Positions 16,521 to 24,917 of a stretch of DNA of 64,000 nt are shown piece after piece. How positions within the stretch are numbered: the first letter of the stretch is position 1; each line of letters starts with the position of its first letter. The translations under genes and the position numbers were made by a program. The notes beneath the pieces were generated by a model. It was given only the letters and a program-made list of their open reading frames with translations, had not been told where the DNA came from and did no database searches. Origin of the DNA: Bacillota bacterium (GTDB lineage: Bacteria > Bacillota > Clostridia > Tissierellales > Sedimentibacteraceae). The stretch covers positions 17,339-81,338 of the forward strand of contig JAEXUD010000021.1 in the NCBI GenBank assembly GCA_023453025.1, written 5' to 3'.

Positions 16521-16574
16521 AGTTAGCACAAACTAACTCGCGTTTATTGTAACACATCTAATTTCAAAAAACAA
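16521..16574 (-). promoter_or_regulatory. Promoter with an AGTTAG-N6-CTAACT operator
   Basis: On the minus strand TTGTTT (16569-16574), 17 bases, TACAAT (16546-16551). Just downstream, over the expected transcription start, is the perfect inverted repeat AGTTAG-N6-CTAACT (16521-16538). It drives the 60-codon frame and methyltransferase. The box is like those bound by DtxR/MntR-type or similar dimeric repressors, but the regulator cannot be named. The rest of the 475-base gap holds the diverged hairpin at 16729-16800. Confidence 0.55.
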
Positions 16575-16728
16575 TTTCATTTGTGTAGTTTGCCAAGAAT
16601 AGTTAATATTGACAATGATTAATGATTTCTTGTGTCATCCGGGAAAGACAAGCATATAATAGATACGAACATCTGAATTAATGATTGAAAAATATTAATA
16701 TTTATTCAATTCACAAGCAATCAAAATT

Positions 16729-16800
16729 ACACGAAAGGTCACTTTTCGCACGTGTGGAACCATGAGCGAACATTTTTAGATAAAGCAGCAGGACCTTTCG
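16729..16800. repeat. Diverged short member of the palindromic repeat family
   Basis: CGAAAGGTC at 16732-16740 pairs perfectly with GACCTTTCG at 16792-16800. Inside, GTGTGGAACCATGAGCGAAC followed by ATTTTT aligns with the arm of the 257-bp repeat (GTGTCCGAAACCGTGAGCGG followed by ATATTTTT at 26051-26078). It therefore looks like a rearranged relative. It could also act as a terminator-like structure downstream of argS. Confidence 0.45.
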
Positions 16801-16871
16801 TTGAAATTTAGGGATTCTTTATTTTAACCTCCTTTTGTGAATTATACCGTTTTATGCATATACATACCATT

Positions 16872-18638
16872 TCACATCCTGTCAGGCACCTCTATTCCAA
16901 GCAGTTCAACAGAGCATTCCAGAACTTTCTTTGTCAGGCTGCAAAGGCTCAGCCATGAACCTTTCTTTTCGGGATTTTCCTCGCTTATAATTCTGTTGCT
17001 GTGATAAAATTTATTGAAGGAATTGGATAAATCATAGATATATTCACACAGCTTGTTTGGAGCCTTCTCGCAAAAGCTGTACTCTATAACTTCATTGAAT
17101 TTTGACAGCTTCAGCATCAAATCCTGTTCGCACTGACTGTATGGTTTAAGTATCAAATTATTCTCCGAGCATTTTTCTTTTACGCGCGCTTTATTTAAAA
17201 TAGATTTAATCCTTACAGTTGTGTACAAAATATACGGACCTGTATTTCCCTCAAAGGATGAAAATTTATCTATATCAAATATATAATCCTTTGTAACCTG
17301 GTTGGACAAATCTCCGTATTTCAATGCGGATAATCCGACCTTTCGTGCAACATCGCTCATTTCTTCTTCGTTGAATCTCTTGCTCGTATCAAGCTTATCA
17401 AGCACGCTTCCTTGTATGTTTTCAATTAAATCCTGCAGTTTCATGACGCCGCCCTCTCGTGTTTTAAAGGGCTTGCCGTCCTTGCCGTTCATTGTTCCGA
17501 AGCCTATGAAATCCAATAACAGCTTTTCATCTGCAATTCCTGTCTTTTTAACACATCTGAATACCTGTTCAAAATGCAGCTCTTGCCTTTTATCCACAAC
17601 GTATATTATCATGTCCGGGTCATAGTCCTCAACCCTCTGCCAGATGGTAGCAATATCTGTTGTACTGTACAGTGACGACCCGTCTGATTTCAATATCATC
17701 ACAGGAGGAATACTAAAGGAATCTCCTTCCTCGGCAACATCCACCACCAATGCTCCCTGACTTTCATAGGTGTAGTTATTATCCTTTAGATATTTAACCA
17801 TTTCATCAATATATTTCTCACAGTCACTTTCGCCCAGCCACAAGTCAAATTCCACATTTAAAGAACCATATACCTTTTTCAAATCCTTGACGGATACATT
17901 CAAAATATGCCTCCAAAGCGCAATATAGCCCTGCCTTCCTGCCTGAAGCTCAAATGTTGCCTTTCTTGCTTCCTCCATGGCTTCCTCGTTATTCTTGGCG
18001 AGAGCACTTGCTGCAGGATATATCTCTTCAAGCTCATTTATTGTGAATGGTGCATCGGAAGGATATTTTCCGTCATAATCTTCGATAAAATAGGGAAGCT
18101 CAGGCATACGCCTCTTAAGCTCAGATATAACCATTCCTATTTGCAGCCCCCAGTCACCCAGATGAACATCTCCTATGACTTTGTGCCCCAGAAATCTTGA
18201 AATTCTTTTTATTGCTTCTCCGATGACCGCAGCGCGTATATGCCCCACATGCAAAGGTTTTGCAACATTTGCCCCGCCATAATCCACTATAATCGTCAAA
18301 GGATTATCTGCCCCGGTACATCCGCATTTATCATCCCTGTTCATCATATTCAGATAATCAGTCAACATGTCATCCTTTATATTTAAATTGATAAATCCGG
18401 GACCGGCAGAAGAAATATCCTTGAAGCAGCTGCTGTCTTTCAGCGATTCCATCACCTCGCCTGCAATCTGCAAGGGGGATTTTTTGTATTTTTTAGCTGC
18501 TGACAGCGCACCGTTGCATTGAAATTGGCATAAATCAGGACGGTCTGATATGGTGATGCTGCCGAGATAACCTTCATATCCGCACTTTTCAAAAGCATCT
18601 CCTACTTCTTTGCTTAATATTTTGATTAATTTTTCCAT
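16872..18638 (-). CDS. argS: Arginyl-tRNA synthetase
   Basis: ArgRS charges tRNA-Arg with arginine. The start at 18638 follows AAAGGAG; the longer frame to 18746 runs back through the leader terminator and is not real. The 588-residue protein has the N-terminal tRNA-binding domain (DRPDLCQFQCNGAL), the class I HIGH motif as HVGH in AKPLHVGHIRAAVIG (about residue 127), GDWGLQIG, and FKTREGG (about 393) where ArgRS enzymes carry their modified KMSKS. The C-terminal DALR anticodon-binding domain is present (YILYTTVRIKSIL, NKFYHSNRI). Expression is governed by the T-box leader upstream. Confidence 0.97.
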   Translation of the reverse strand: MEKLIKILSKEVGDAFEKCGYEGYLGSITISDRPDLCQFQCNGALSAAKKYKKSPLQIAGEVMESLKDSSCFKDISSAGPGFINLNIKDDMLTDYLNMMNRDDKCGCTGADNPLTIIVDYGGANVAKPLHVGHIRAAVIGEAIKRISRFLGHKVIGDVHLGDWGLQIGMVISELKRRMPELPYFIEDYDGKYPSDAPFTINELEEIYPAASALAKNNEEAMEEARKATFELQAGRQGYIALWRHILNVSVKDLKKVYGSLNVEFDLWLGESDCEKYIDEMVKYLKDNNYTYESQGALVVDVAEEGDSFSIPPVMILKSDGSSLYSTTDIATIWQRVEDYDPDMIIYVVDKRQELHFEQVFRCVKKTGIADEKLLLDFIGFGTMNGKDGKPFKTREGGVMKLQDLIENIQGSVLDKLDTSKRFNEEEMSDVARKVGLSALKYGDLSNQVTKDYIFDIDKFSSFEGNTGPYILYTTVRIKSILNKARVKEKCSENNLILKPYSQCEQDLMLKLSKFNEVIEYSFCEKAPNKLCEYIYDLSNSFNKFYHSNRIISEENPEKKGSWLSLCSLTKKVLECSVELLGIEVPDRM

Positions 18639-18680
18639 ACAAGCTCCTTTGCTGTATTTTTTAATAAATTTTCCCATCAT

Positions 18681-18912
18681 AAAACCCGCCTCATATAATG
18701 AGACGGGTTGAAATCCGCGGTACCACTCAAATTGACCTAAGTCCACTCAATTACTTTAACGCAGTTAACGTACCATCCTTGCACTGCTCGGATGTCCTCT
18801 CAGAGTTCCTCTTCACCGCCGGCTCTCTTGCAGGACTCTCACTCTGCTCCCGCTCGCTGTTAGATACCATGACAGTTACTGTTCTCTTCACAGAATTTAC
18901 AGTTATCTATTT
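18681..18912 (-). promoter_or_regulatory. T-box riboswitch leader of argS
   Basis: The minus strand carries the T-box core GAGTGGTACCGCGG (18715-18728), which binds the uncharged tRNA acceptor end. It is followed by a terminator whose arms AACCCG-CTCAT and ATGAG-CGGGTT lie at 18683-18709, then T-rich sequence. Upstream are the stem I landmarks AGCGAGCGGG, AGAGAGCCGG and CGGTGAAGAGG. Uncharged tRNA-Arg should favour antitermination. The specifier triplet is not certain; AGA or AGG within CTGAGAGGACATCC (about 18788-18801) is my candidate. Confidence 0.92.
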
Positions 18913-18918
18913 CCGGTT

Positions 18919-18947
18919 ATTTTATATTATATGCAGGCTGTTGTCAA
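18919..18947 (-). promoter_or_regulatory. Promoter of the argS T-box transcript
   Basis: A near-consensus sigma-A promoter: TTGACA (18942-18947), 17-base spacer, TAAAAT (18919-18924). Transcription would begin near 18912, directly before the T-box stem I. Confidence 0.8.
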
Positions 18948-18985
18948 TATCAACTTTCAGTATATGCGGTTCTTCGCAAAAGGCA

Positions 18986-21151
18986 TCAGTATGTTACGTC
19001 CCAATGCCTTTCTAAGTAGATTCCGTACAAAATTGTCCGGATGCTTTTATTTTTTATTTGGCTTGCTGCTTCATTATAAACAGATTTTCCGTCATTGTGG
19101 TCAATTCCTTTAACAAGCCTTAACAGAAAGCTGTTGAAGACCTCCAGGTCAGAGTCATCGGGATTCGCATCACTCAGAGCACGCACCGATTCCATGATTT
19201 TATCGGTTGTCAGTTCAGATGTATGCAATTTTTCCAGATTTTCTGCTGCTTCCGCATAGTTTCCAAAATACAAATTGAGGTAAAAGAGAGTATCCGGTAC
19301 ATATTCATCTATTTTCATCAGAGCGTCTTTTGCACCTTCCCAGTTCTCATCTGCAATGTAGAACCTGCTCAGCAGCCTGCAGCCCTCTGTGCCGAGGTTT
19401 TCATCCCCTTCTTTAAACAGAGAGTAAATCAATTCCTTGTTTTCTTTTATTTCGCCTCTTTCCATGGTGTCGAGAACCCTGAAAATTAAATTACCGTCTC
19501 CTGTCACATCAGCATACTTGCGCCCCAGCTCAATTGCTCTGTCAATATTTCTCTCGCCTTTTTTCCATCCGATGCCGTAAATTTTAGTCAGATACAGCAA
19601 TGCATCGGTATTATCAGGCTCATCCTCGAGAATATTTTCGTAATACTCTATTGCTTCCGGATAATTTTTGCCTATAATCATTTTTTCTCCGTCGGTGAGA
19701 CTTCCTTCTGCCGTAATGCTGGGTATTTTATCATAATATGTCCGCATAGGCATACTGCCGGTGATAACTTTACCGTACTCGTCGCATGCGCTCACAGTGA
19801 TCGGATATTCTATGCCCGGCAAAAACCTGCCCAGCACGCCTTCATATCCCAAAATCATTTCTTCTCCGTCATATGACAGTCCGCCTGATTCTCCCATCAG
19901 TCTGTCTATATCAAATACGGCATAGTTTTCGGCAAATTTACTTTTTCCATTCTTGTCAGATATGGGTGTGGTAATGCTGGTTCCGCCCTTTTCATAAGGA
20001 TTTGAAAAAAATACGGCTTGAACAGTATAATGATCTGCTCCTTCCACCTCTTCCCATGAAACGGTAAATTCGCTGCCTGTTATTTTTTCTCCTGCCTTGG
20101 GCGAATTCATATTTATGGTATCGTTAAATACAAAATTCATTTCTTTTTCCGCACCGTCCAGAGTGACATACTCATATCCGGAGCGGCTGAGCACCTTATC
20201 CTCCAGAAGCGAAGCACTCAATCCGATACCTATGCTGTATATACCGTCCTTCAGACCGATGGTTTGAAATTCTCCGTTTTCGTCGGTTATGCCTATATAG
20301 CTTTCACCGCCGCTTCTGAATCCTCCTCCTGCATCCTGGACATATATTTCAACGAACGGCATCGGCCTGCCCTTATATGTTACCGTTCCTTTTACCGTGT
20401 TGTCTCCCTTGATTATTTTGCCGAAGCTGTCCAGCCAGAAGCCTCTGTCGTAATATCTAGATGAACCGAATACTAATTGGTCCTTGGGATTCCATCCGGT
20501 GGTTCTTATTTTTTCAGACAATTCAGCAACCTCATCATAATTCTCATCAATAAAAGCAATTTCCATCTTCAATATATAAAGCTTAACATCCGCATGCTCT
20601 GTTTCTTCATATCTGGCAACAATCTCTGATGCTCCTTCGCTATCTCCGTTCACATGCATCAGAAAACCGTTATATATATCGGAAATATATTTTACATCCT
20701 CGTCGTCATGCTGCTGTCCCAATGAAATCCACTCACGGAGCATTTCGGCATCTCCGGTGGCGATTGCAATATCCATAAGCATCTTGTAGGAATCGGTAAA
20801 ATATTGCTTTTCGGATTTTTTGTAGGAATCTGAATGAACTATGTCTGCAAGCAGTTCCTTTGCCTTTTCTATATCACTAAAACCTGTGTTTGATCCGCCC
20901 CAGCCGTCTAAAAAGATTGTAAACCTGTCGAAGCCTTTTACCAGTTTATTTGCATAGACAAAATTGCCCTCGATGCTTGATGTGGTCGGATAAGAAGCAT
21001 ATTTCTCATAAAACAGGACTGCTTTATCCGAGCCCATGCGGTCAAGGTAATCAGCTATTCCTAAAATTGATGCGGGGATACCCCATGAAAATATTCCCGC
21101 AAAAATACATACTATAAAAATAAGTGTCTTTATTTTAATTTTTATTTTCAT
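18986..21151 (-). CDS. Large membrane-anchored TPR protein of the ECF-2 operon
   Basis: The 721-residue protein has an N-terminal membrane anchor (about residues 7-27, KTLIFIVCIFAGIFSWGIPAS in part). It has helical-repeat segments, a carboxypeptidase-like regulatory beta-domain (about 250-330: GTVTYKGRPMPFVEIYVQD, TDENGEFQTIGL), an Fn3-like segment (about 350-390: GSEFTVSWEEVEGADHYTVQA) and C-terminal TPRs (about 490-560: NYPEAIEYYENILEDEPDNTDALLYLTKIYG in parts). Its start overlaps the anti-sigma stop as ATGA. It is exposed outside the membrane and probably is the main output or sensor of the ECF-2 system. I know no named homologue. Confidence 0.8.
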   Translation of the reverse strand: MKIKIKIKTLIFIVCIFAGIFSWGIPASILGIADYLDRMGSDKAVLFYEKYASYPTTSSIEGNFVYANKLVKGFDRFTIFLDGWGGSNTGFSDIEKAKELLADIVHSDSYKKSEKQYFTDSYKMLMDIAIATGDAEMLREWISLGQQHDDEDVKYISDIYNGFLMHVNGDSEGASEIVARYEETEHADVKLYILKMEIAFIDENYDEVAELSEKIRTTGWNPKDQLVFGSSRYYDRGFWLDSFGKIIKGDNTVKGTVTYKGRPMPFVEIYVQDAGGGFRSGGESYIGITDENGEFQTIGLKDGIYSIGIGLSASLLEDKVLSRSGYEYVTLDGAEKEMNFVFNDTINMNSPKAGEKITGSEFTVSWEEVEGADHYTVQAVFFSNPYEKGGTSITTPISDKNGKSKFAENYAVFDIDRLMGESGGLSYDGEEMILGYEGVLGRFLPGIEYPITVSACDEYGKVITGSMPMRTYYDKIPSITAEGSLTDGEKMIIGKNYPEAIEYYENILEDEPDNTDALLYLTKIYGIGWKKGERNIDRAIELGRKYADVTGDGNLIFRVLDTMERGEIKENKELIYSLFKEGDENLGTEGCRLLSRFYIADENWEGAKDALMKIDEYVPDTLFYLNLYFGNYAEAAENLEKLHTSELTTDKIMESVRALSDANPDDSDLEVFNSFLLRLVKGIDHNDGKSVYNEAASQIKNKSIRTILYGIYLERHWDVTY

Positions 21152-21459
21152 TTCATGCTCACCTCACAGCTTTCTCTGACAATGACCTGGGAACCGCCCA
21201 TGTCGATTATTCTTTCACTTGATGATCTGAACATGCTTCCCGGAATCAGCGTAACCGCAAATAAAGCTGCAAAACCTATTATCGCAGGTGCCAGCGGAAT
21301 TTCTATCTCTCTGTTTAAAAACTCGCTTATTTTTTCCTTAAGTGTTTTCTTTCTGTGCATAAGTATATTGTCCAGTGCCGCCTGGGACAGTACAATTCCG
21401 GTTGTTTCCTCTTCCATTATTCTTTTTATTTCTTTTCCCAGATTATCTTTGTTATCCAT
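21148..21459 (-). CDS. Short membrane anti-sigma-like protein (ECF-2)
   Basis: The 103-residue protein starts after AAGGAGG and overlaps the sigma gene by 8 bases. The first 60 residues are charged and helical (LGKEIKRIMEEETTGIVLSQAALDNILMHR), followed by one membrane helix (about 57-73, APAIIGFAALFAVTLIPG) and a short outer tail. Position and layout are those of an anti-sigma factor; no zinc HxxxCxxC motif is present. The larger TPR protein overlaps its stop codon and may act with it. Confidence 0.75.
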   Translation of the reverse strand: MDNKDNLGKEIKRIMEEETTGIVLSQAALDNILMHRKKTLKEKISEFLNREIEIPLAPAIIGFAALFAVTLIPGSMFRSSSERIIDMGGSQVIVRESCEVSMK

Positions 21460-21985
21460 TGAGTCGGCCTCCTTTCAACAGACTATCCTTCAATATATTC
21501 CTTCCTCTAGAGAGCCTGCTTTTTACAGTTCCCTCTTTTTCATCTAACAGCGTCGAAATTTCTTTTATGGAACGCTCCTCAAAATAGAACAGAACCATAA
21601 CCTCCATATACATAGGATGCAATTTGAAAAGCTCTTTTTTCAAAAGCTCTCTGTCAATGTTATCTTCCACATGGGATTCAACATCATCATTTCCAATCCA
21701 TTCATCCTCAAGTACAAGCACATCTCTTTTCTTTCTCAGCCTGTCTCTGGACAGGTTGAGTGCTATGGTATATATCCATGTATACAGTCCGGAATTCTCC
21801 CTGAAGCCTTCTATTTTTTCAAAAACCTTTACAAAGGTTTCCTGAACCACATCCTCTGCCTCTTCTACGCTTCCCAGCATAAGGAAGCAGGTTCTCAGGA
21901 GATTGTTTCCGTAGTCCTTGACTATTTGCCTGTATGCATCCTCTTTTCCTTTTTTCAGTCCTCTTATCAATAACTTTTCTGCCAC
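21452..21985 (-). CDS. ECF-type RNA polymerase sigma factor (ECF-2)
   Basis: The 177-residue protein begins at a GTG (21985) preceded by GGGAGGG. Region 2 is clear (LLRTCFLMLGSVEEAEDVVQETFVKVFEKI, TWIYTIALNLSRDRLRK, in parts) and region 4 is at the end (FEERSIKEISTLLDEKEGTVKSRLSRGR, in parts). It is close in type to the SigW/SigV-like group. It starts a three-gene operon with overlapping genes: sigma, anti-sigma, TPR protein. An ECF-type promoter precedes it, so it probably drives its own expression. Confidence 0.93.
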   Translation of the reverse strand: MAEKLLIRGLKKGKEDAYRQIVKDYGNNLLRTCFLMLGSVEEAEDVVQETFVKVFEKIEGFRENSGLYTWIYTIALNLSRDRLRKKRDVLVLEDEWIGNDDVESHVEDNIDRELLKKELFKLHPMYMEVMVLFYFEERSIKEISTLLDEKEGTVKSRLSRGRNILKDSLLKGGRLNG

Positions 21986-22005
21986 CTTCTACCCTCCCTG
22001 TTATT

Positions 22006-22033
22006 TAGACGATAAAACACTGCAAAGGTTGCA
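22006..22033 (-). promoter_or_regulatory. Autoregulated ECF promoter of the ECF-2 operon
   Basis: On the minus strand TGCAACCTTT (22024-22033) is followed by CGTCTA (22006-22011), with 16 bases between AAC and CGT. This is the classical ECF -35/-10 pair and lies about 20 bases before the sigma start codon. Confidence 0.75.
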
Positions 22034-22048
22034 ATAAATTTTTACTTT

Positions 22049-22918
22049 TTAAAACAGGCTGATTTGTTCGTTTATATTTTTGTCCTCGTATTCGTTAAGA
22101 TATGAAAACACCTTGTCCATACCGACGAGGATATTGTGTTTTTTGCATACGAAGCTTAGTATGCTCATAAGCCTGGTGTGATTAGTGCTGTGACATTCGT
22201 ATGAGCTTCCGAATGTTTTGATATATCTTTGTTTCATACCTGGGAAATGCTCATCAAGCTTTTTATAGAAATATTCTCTGTTTCCCTCCCGCATGGTTAC
22301 ACCTATGCCGAAGCACATAATTCCGTATACTTTTGCTTCCACGCAGTATTTTAGCAGCTTATTTAAATTTTCTTCCGTATCATTTATAAACGGAAGGAAA
22401 GGTCCCAGCCAAACAACTGTCGGTATGCCGTTATCACGGAATATCTTCAATGCCTCAAAACGCTCTCTGGTACTTGAAACACCGGGCTCCAGAATTCGGC
22501 ACAAGCTTTCGTCAGCAGTGGTAAGAGTCATCTGAACCACACATTTAGATTTTTCATTTATACTTCTGAGAACATTAAGATCCCTCAAAATTCTGTCCGA
22601 CTTCGTAAGTATGGAAAGTCCGAAGCCGTATTTGTCTATAATCTCAAGACATCTGCGGGTATACATAATTTTTTCTTCGATATGAATGTAGGGATCACAC
22701 ATGGAGCCTGTGGAAATCATGCATTTTTTACGCTTTCGCTTCAATGCATCCTCAAGCATTTCAGGAGCGTTTTTCTTTATTTCTATATCGGTAAATTCAT
22801 GCTTCATCTGATAGCATGCACTTCTGCTGTCACAGTAAATACAGCCGTGGCTGCATCCTCTGTATATGTTCATTCCGTTTTTAGCAGAAAGTATAGATTT
22901 ATATTCTGCATAATGCAT
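22049..22918 (-). CDS. SPL-family radical SAM protein
   Basis: The 289-residue protein carries the radical SAM cluster motif CSHGCIYC (about residues 22-29, CxxxCxxC) in the context NIYRGCSHGCIYCDSRS. It then has TGSMCDPY and ILTKSDRILRD, and VVQMTLTTADESLCRILEPG. This set is typical of the spore-photoproduct-lyase-like radical SAM proteins of the Rv2578c type, whose substrate is unknown. The end KNINEQISLF resembles the family tail. It is separated from the ECF-2 promoter by about 15 bases and reads toward it on the same strand. Confidence 0.88.
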   Translation of the reverse strand: MHYAEYKSILSAKNGMNIYRGCSHGCIYCDSRSACYQMKHEFTDIEIKKNAPEMLEDALKRKRKKCMISTGSMCDPYIHIEEKIMYTRRCLEIIDKYGFGLSILTKSDRILRDLNVLRSINEKSKCVVQMTLTTADESLCRILEPGVSSTRERFEALKIFRDNGIPTVVWLGPFLPFINDTEENLNKLLKYCVEAKVYGIMCFGIGVTMREGNREYFYKKLDEHFPGMKQRYIKTFGSSYECHSTNHTRLMSILSFVCKKHNILVGMDKVFSYLNEYEDKNINEQISLF

Positions 22919-22933
22919 AGCTGCTCACCTTCC

Positions 22934-23453
22934 TTTGTCTCTGCTTTAATTATTTAAGTTAAGTAATGTACATATCAATATCGCAATCTATGTAACAATT
23001 AAAATTATTCAAAATTTTCTCGTATACTGTCATTATGGGTATTATTTCACTCATTTATATTATACATCTGTAATATTAACAGCCGCAAGCTATAATATAA
23101 CTTCAATCCAAAAAGAGCATTACCATTCACAGTCAAAGTGAAAGCTAAAAACAAGAAAAATATCCGTTCACGGTTTCGGACACGAATAATTCTAAAGCTC
23201 ACTCAGGGTAAAAGAGCAGCTAAATAATAAAAAAAATATGTTCAAATAAAAGTATTTTCATGATATTATATATAGGTATCGCCAAATCTGTATTTTCATT
23301 TCGGACATATATGATTAAAGAGGTACATTGTTAAGCCGGTACTAAAGTATTAATGAATACTATAAAACTATAAAGGCTGAACTGCAAGGGGATGTCTTTT
23401 TTATAACTTAAAGTGAAACTCACGATATATTATTGTTAATTTTGGAGGTCGCA
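22934..23453. other. Intergenic region between radical SAM and MATE genes
   Basis: The 520-base gap between divergent genes contains the half repeat at 23119-23214 and, closer to the MATE gene, a small palindrome AGTATT-AATG-AATACT near 23346-23361. I looked for a riboswitch before the transporter and did not find a recognisable one. Confidence 0.5.
23119..23214 (+). repeat. Half copy of the 257-bp palindromic repeat
   Basis: This segment matches the left arm of the repeat at 1719-1800 and the right arm (inverted) of the copy at 26020-26115: ATTCACAGTCAAAGTG, AACAAGAAAAATATCCG, CACGGTTTCGGACACG, AATTCTAAAGCTCACTC. Homology stops near 23214, where the central hairpin should begin, so the other half is deleted. 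Confidence 0.85.
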
Positions 23454-24818
23454 ATGCGGACTAGTTTTAGAAACAAAGATTTTTTTAAGGTAATGATATC
23501 CATCGCTTTGCCCATAACATTGCAAAATTTAGTATCTTCATCTGTAAATATGCTTGATACCCTTATGATAACAAGCCTGGGAGAGGAAAGCATAGCAGCT
23601 GTAGGGCTTGCAAATCAGGTTTTCTTTTTTTATGCGGTTACCATATTCGGTGTCGCCACCGGCTCATCAATATTTATAGCACAGTTCTGGGGAAAGAAGG
23701 ATATAAAAAATATAGGCAGGGTTTTGGGTATATCTCTTGCCATAGTGTGTGTTCTTGGAACATTATTTACTTTGGCGGCATTGATTGTGCCGGACTTCAT
23801 AATGAGAATCTTCAGCAATGACAAAGAAGTTATCAGATTAGGAGCAGATTATCTGAGAGTAGTTTCTCTAAGCTATATTATAACAGGCATAACTTTTTCA
23901 TATGCTGTTGCCTCAAGAAGCATAGGTCAGGCAAAAATGCCGATGACAGTAAGCATGATTTCATTTGTAACAAATGCAGTGTTTAACTATCTGCTTATTT
24001 TCGGAAAGTTCGGTTTCCCGCAACTAGGTATCAAGGGAGCGGCTTATGGTACATTAATAGCCCGGACTGTGGAAATAGCTTTGATGATGTACTCGATATA
24101 TTCAAATAAAAATAATCCTCTTGCTCAAGGTGTTAAAAATATGACTGACTGGACAGGAGATTTTATAAAAAAATATTTTAAAACAGCTTATCCTGTTATT
24201 TTGAATGAAGCCTTCTGGTCATTAGGTACAGTGCTTTACTCCATAGCCTATGCAAAAATAGGAACGGAAGCCGCCGCTGCTGTTCAGATTTTAAATACCG
24301 TCCAGAATATTTTCATGGTAATGAGCAGAGGTTTGGCTAACGCATGCACAGTCATGGTAGGAAATAAAATCGGAGCGGATGAAGAAGAAACAGCCGTGGA
24401 ATATGCCAACAGCTTCATGATAATATCAGCTGTGCTCGGACTTGCGCTGGGTGCTATGCTGTTTATCACGGCAGACGGAATACTGATGTTTTTCAGAAAT
24501 CTCACACCGGGACTGTATGCTGCTTCAAAGAAGCTTTTAATAGTCTTGGCTATATTTTTCTCTGTCAAATCATTTAACGGAACAATGATTGTAGGTGTGC
24601 TGAGAGGCGGCGGTGATACCAAATTCTCAATGATTCTCGAGATGGGTTCTGTCTGGCTCGTAGGTGTTCCGTTAGCTTTTTTAGGTGCATTGGTGTTCAA
24701 GCTTCCGGTATACTATGTTTTCCTGATGGTCCATATGGAAGAAATTGTAAAGGCTTCTATAGGAATGTTCAGGATAGTATCAAAAAAATGGGTGACAAAT
24801 GTTATTAGTGATATGTAA
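23454..24818 (+). CDS. MATE family efflux transporter
   Basis: The start at 23454 follows TTGGAGG. The 454-residue protein has twelve hydrophobic helices in two halves. Family features are ALPITLQNLVSSSVNMLDTLMI in the first helix, ANQVFFFYAVTIFGVATGSSIFIAQFWG in parts, and FGKFGFPQLGIKGAAYGTLIAR between the halves. MATE proteins export drugs or metabolites in exchange for Na+ or H+. The substrate cannot be inferred and there is no adjacent regulator. A strong bidirectional terminator follows. Confidence 0.93.
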   Translation: MRTSFRNKDFFKVMISIALPITLQNLVSSSVNMLDTLMITSLGEESIAAVGLANQVFFFYAVTIFGVATGSSIFIAQFWGKKDIKNIGRVLGISLAIVCVLGTLFTLAALIVPDFIMRIFSNDKEVIRLGADYLRVVSLSYIITGITFSYAVASRSIGQAKMPMTVSMISFVTNAVFNYLLIFGKFGFPQLGIKGAAYGTLIARTVEIALMMYSIYSNKNNPLAQGVKNMTDWTGDFIKKYFKTAYPVILNEAFWSLGTVLYSIAYAKIGTEAAAAVQILNTVQNIFMVMSRGLANACTVMVGNKIGADEEETAVEYANSFMIISAVLGLALGAMLFITADGILMFFRNLTPGLYAASKKLLIVLAIFFSVKSFNGTMIVGVLRGGGDTKFSMILEMGSVWLVGVPLAFLGALVFKLPVYYVFLMVHMEEIVKASIGMFRIVSKKWVTNVISDM

Positions 24819-24860
24819 TTCCAAATGTAAGAATACAATATTTTAATTAAAAGTTCCTAA

Positions 24861-24906
24861 ATAAAGGAGCTGTTGCATTAAGCATATCAATGCAGCAGCT
24901 CCTTTA
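24861..24906. terminator. Bidirectional terminator between MATE and SDR genes
   Basis: AAAGGAGCTG-TGCATT and AATGCA-CAGCTCCTTT form a long stem around a short loop, with T-rich sequence on the right and A-rich on the left. It serves both convergent genes. Confidence 0.85.
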
Positions 24907-24917
24907 TTATGTATAAA

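Noticed and set aside
18639..18746. N-terminal extension of argS
   Set aside because: The extension is translated leader DNA: it covers the T-box sequence and terminator, while a strong ribosome binding site lies at the ATG at 18638.
18986..19489. Plus-strand frames opposite the TPR protein
   Set aside because: They lack ribosome binding sites and have the biased composition of antisense frames; the minus-strand gene has clear domains and coupling to the sigma operon.
23215..23453. Riboswitch before the MATE gene
   Set aside because: I looked for purine, ykkC/guanidine and PreQ1 patterns and found no conserved core; only a short palindrome is present.
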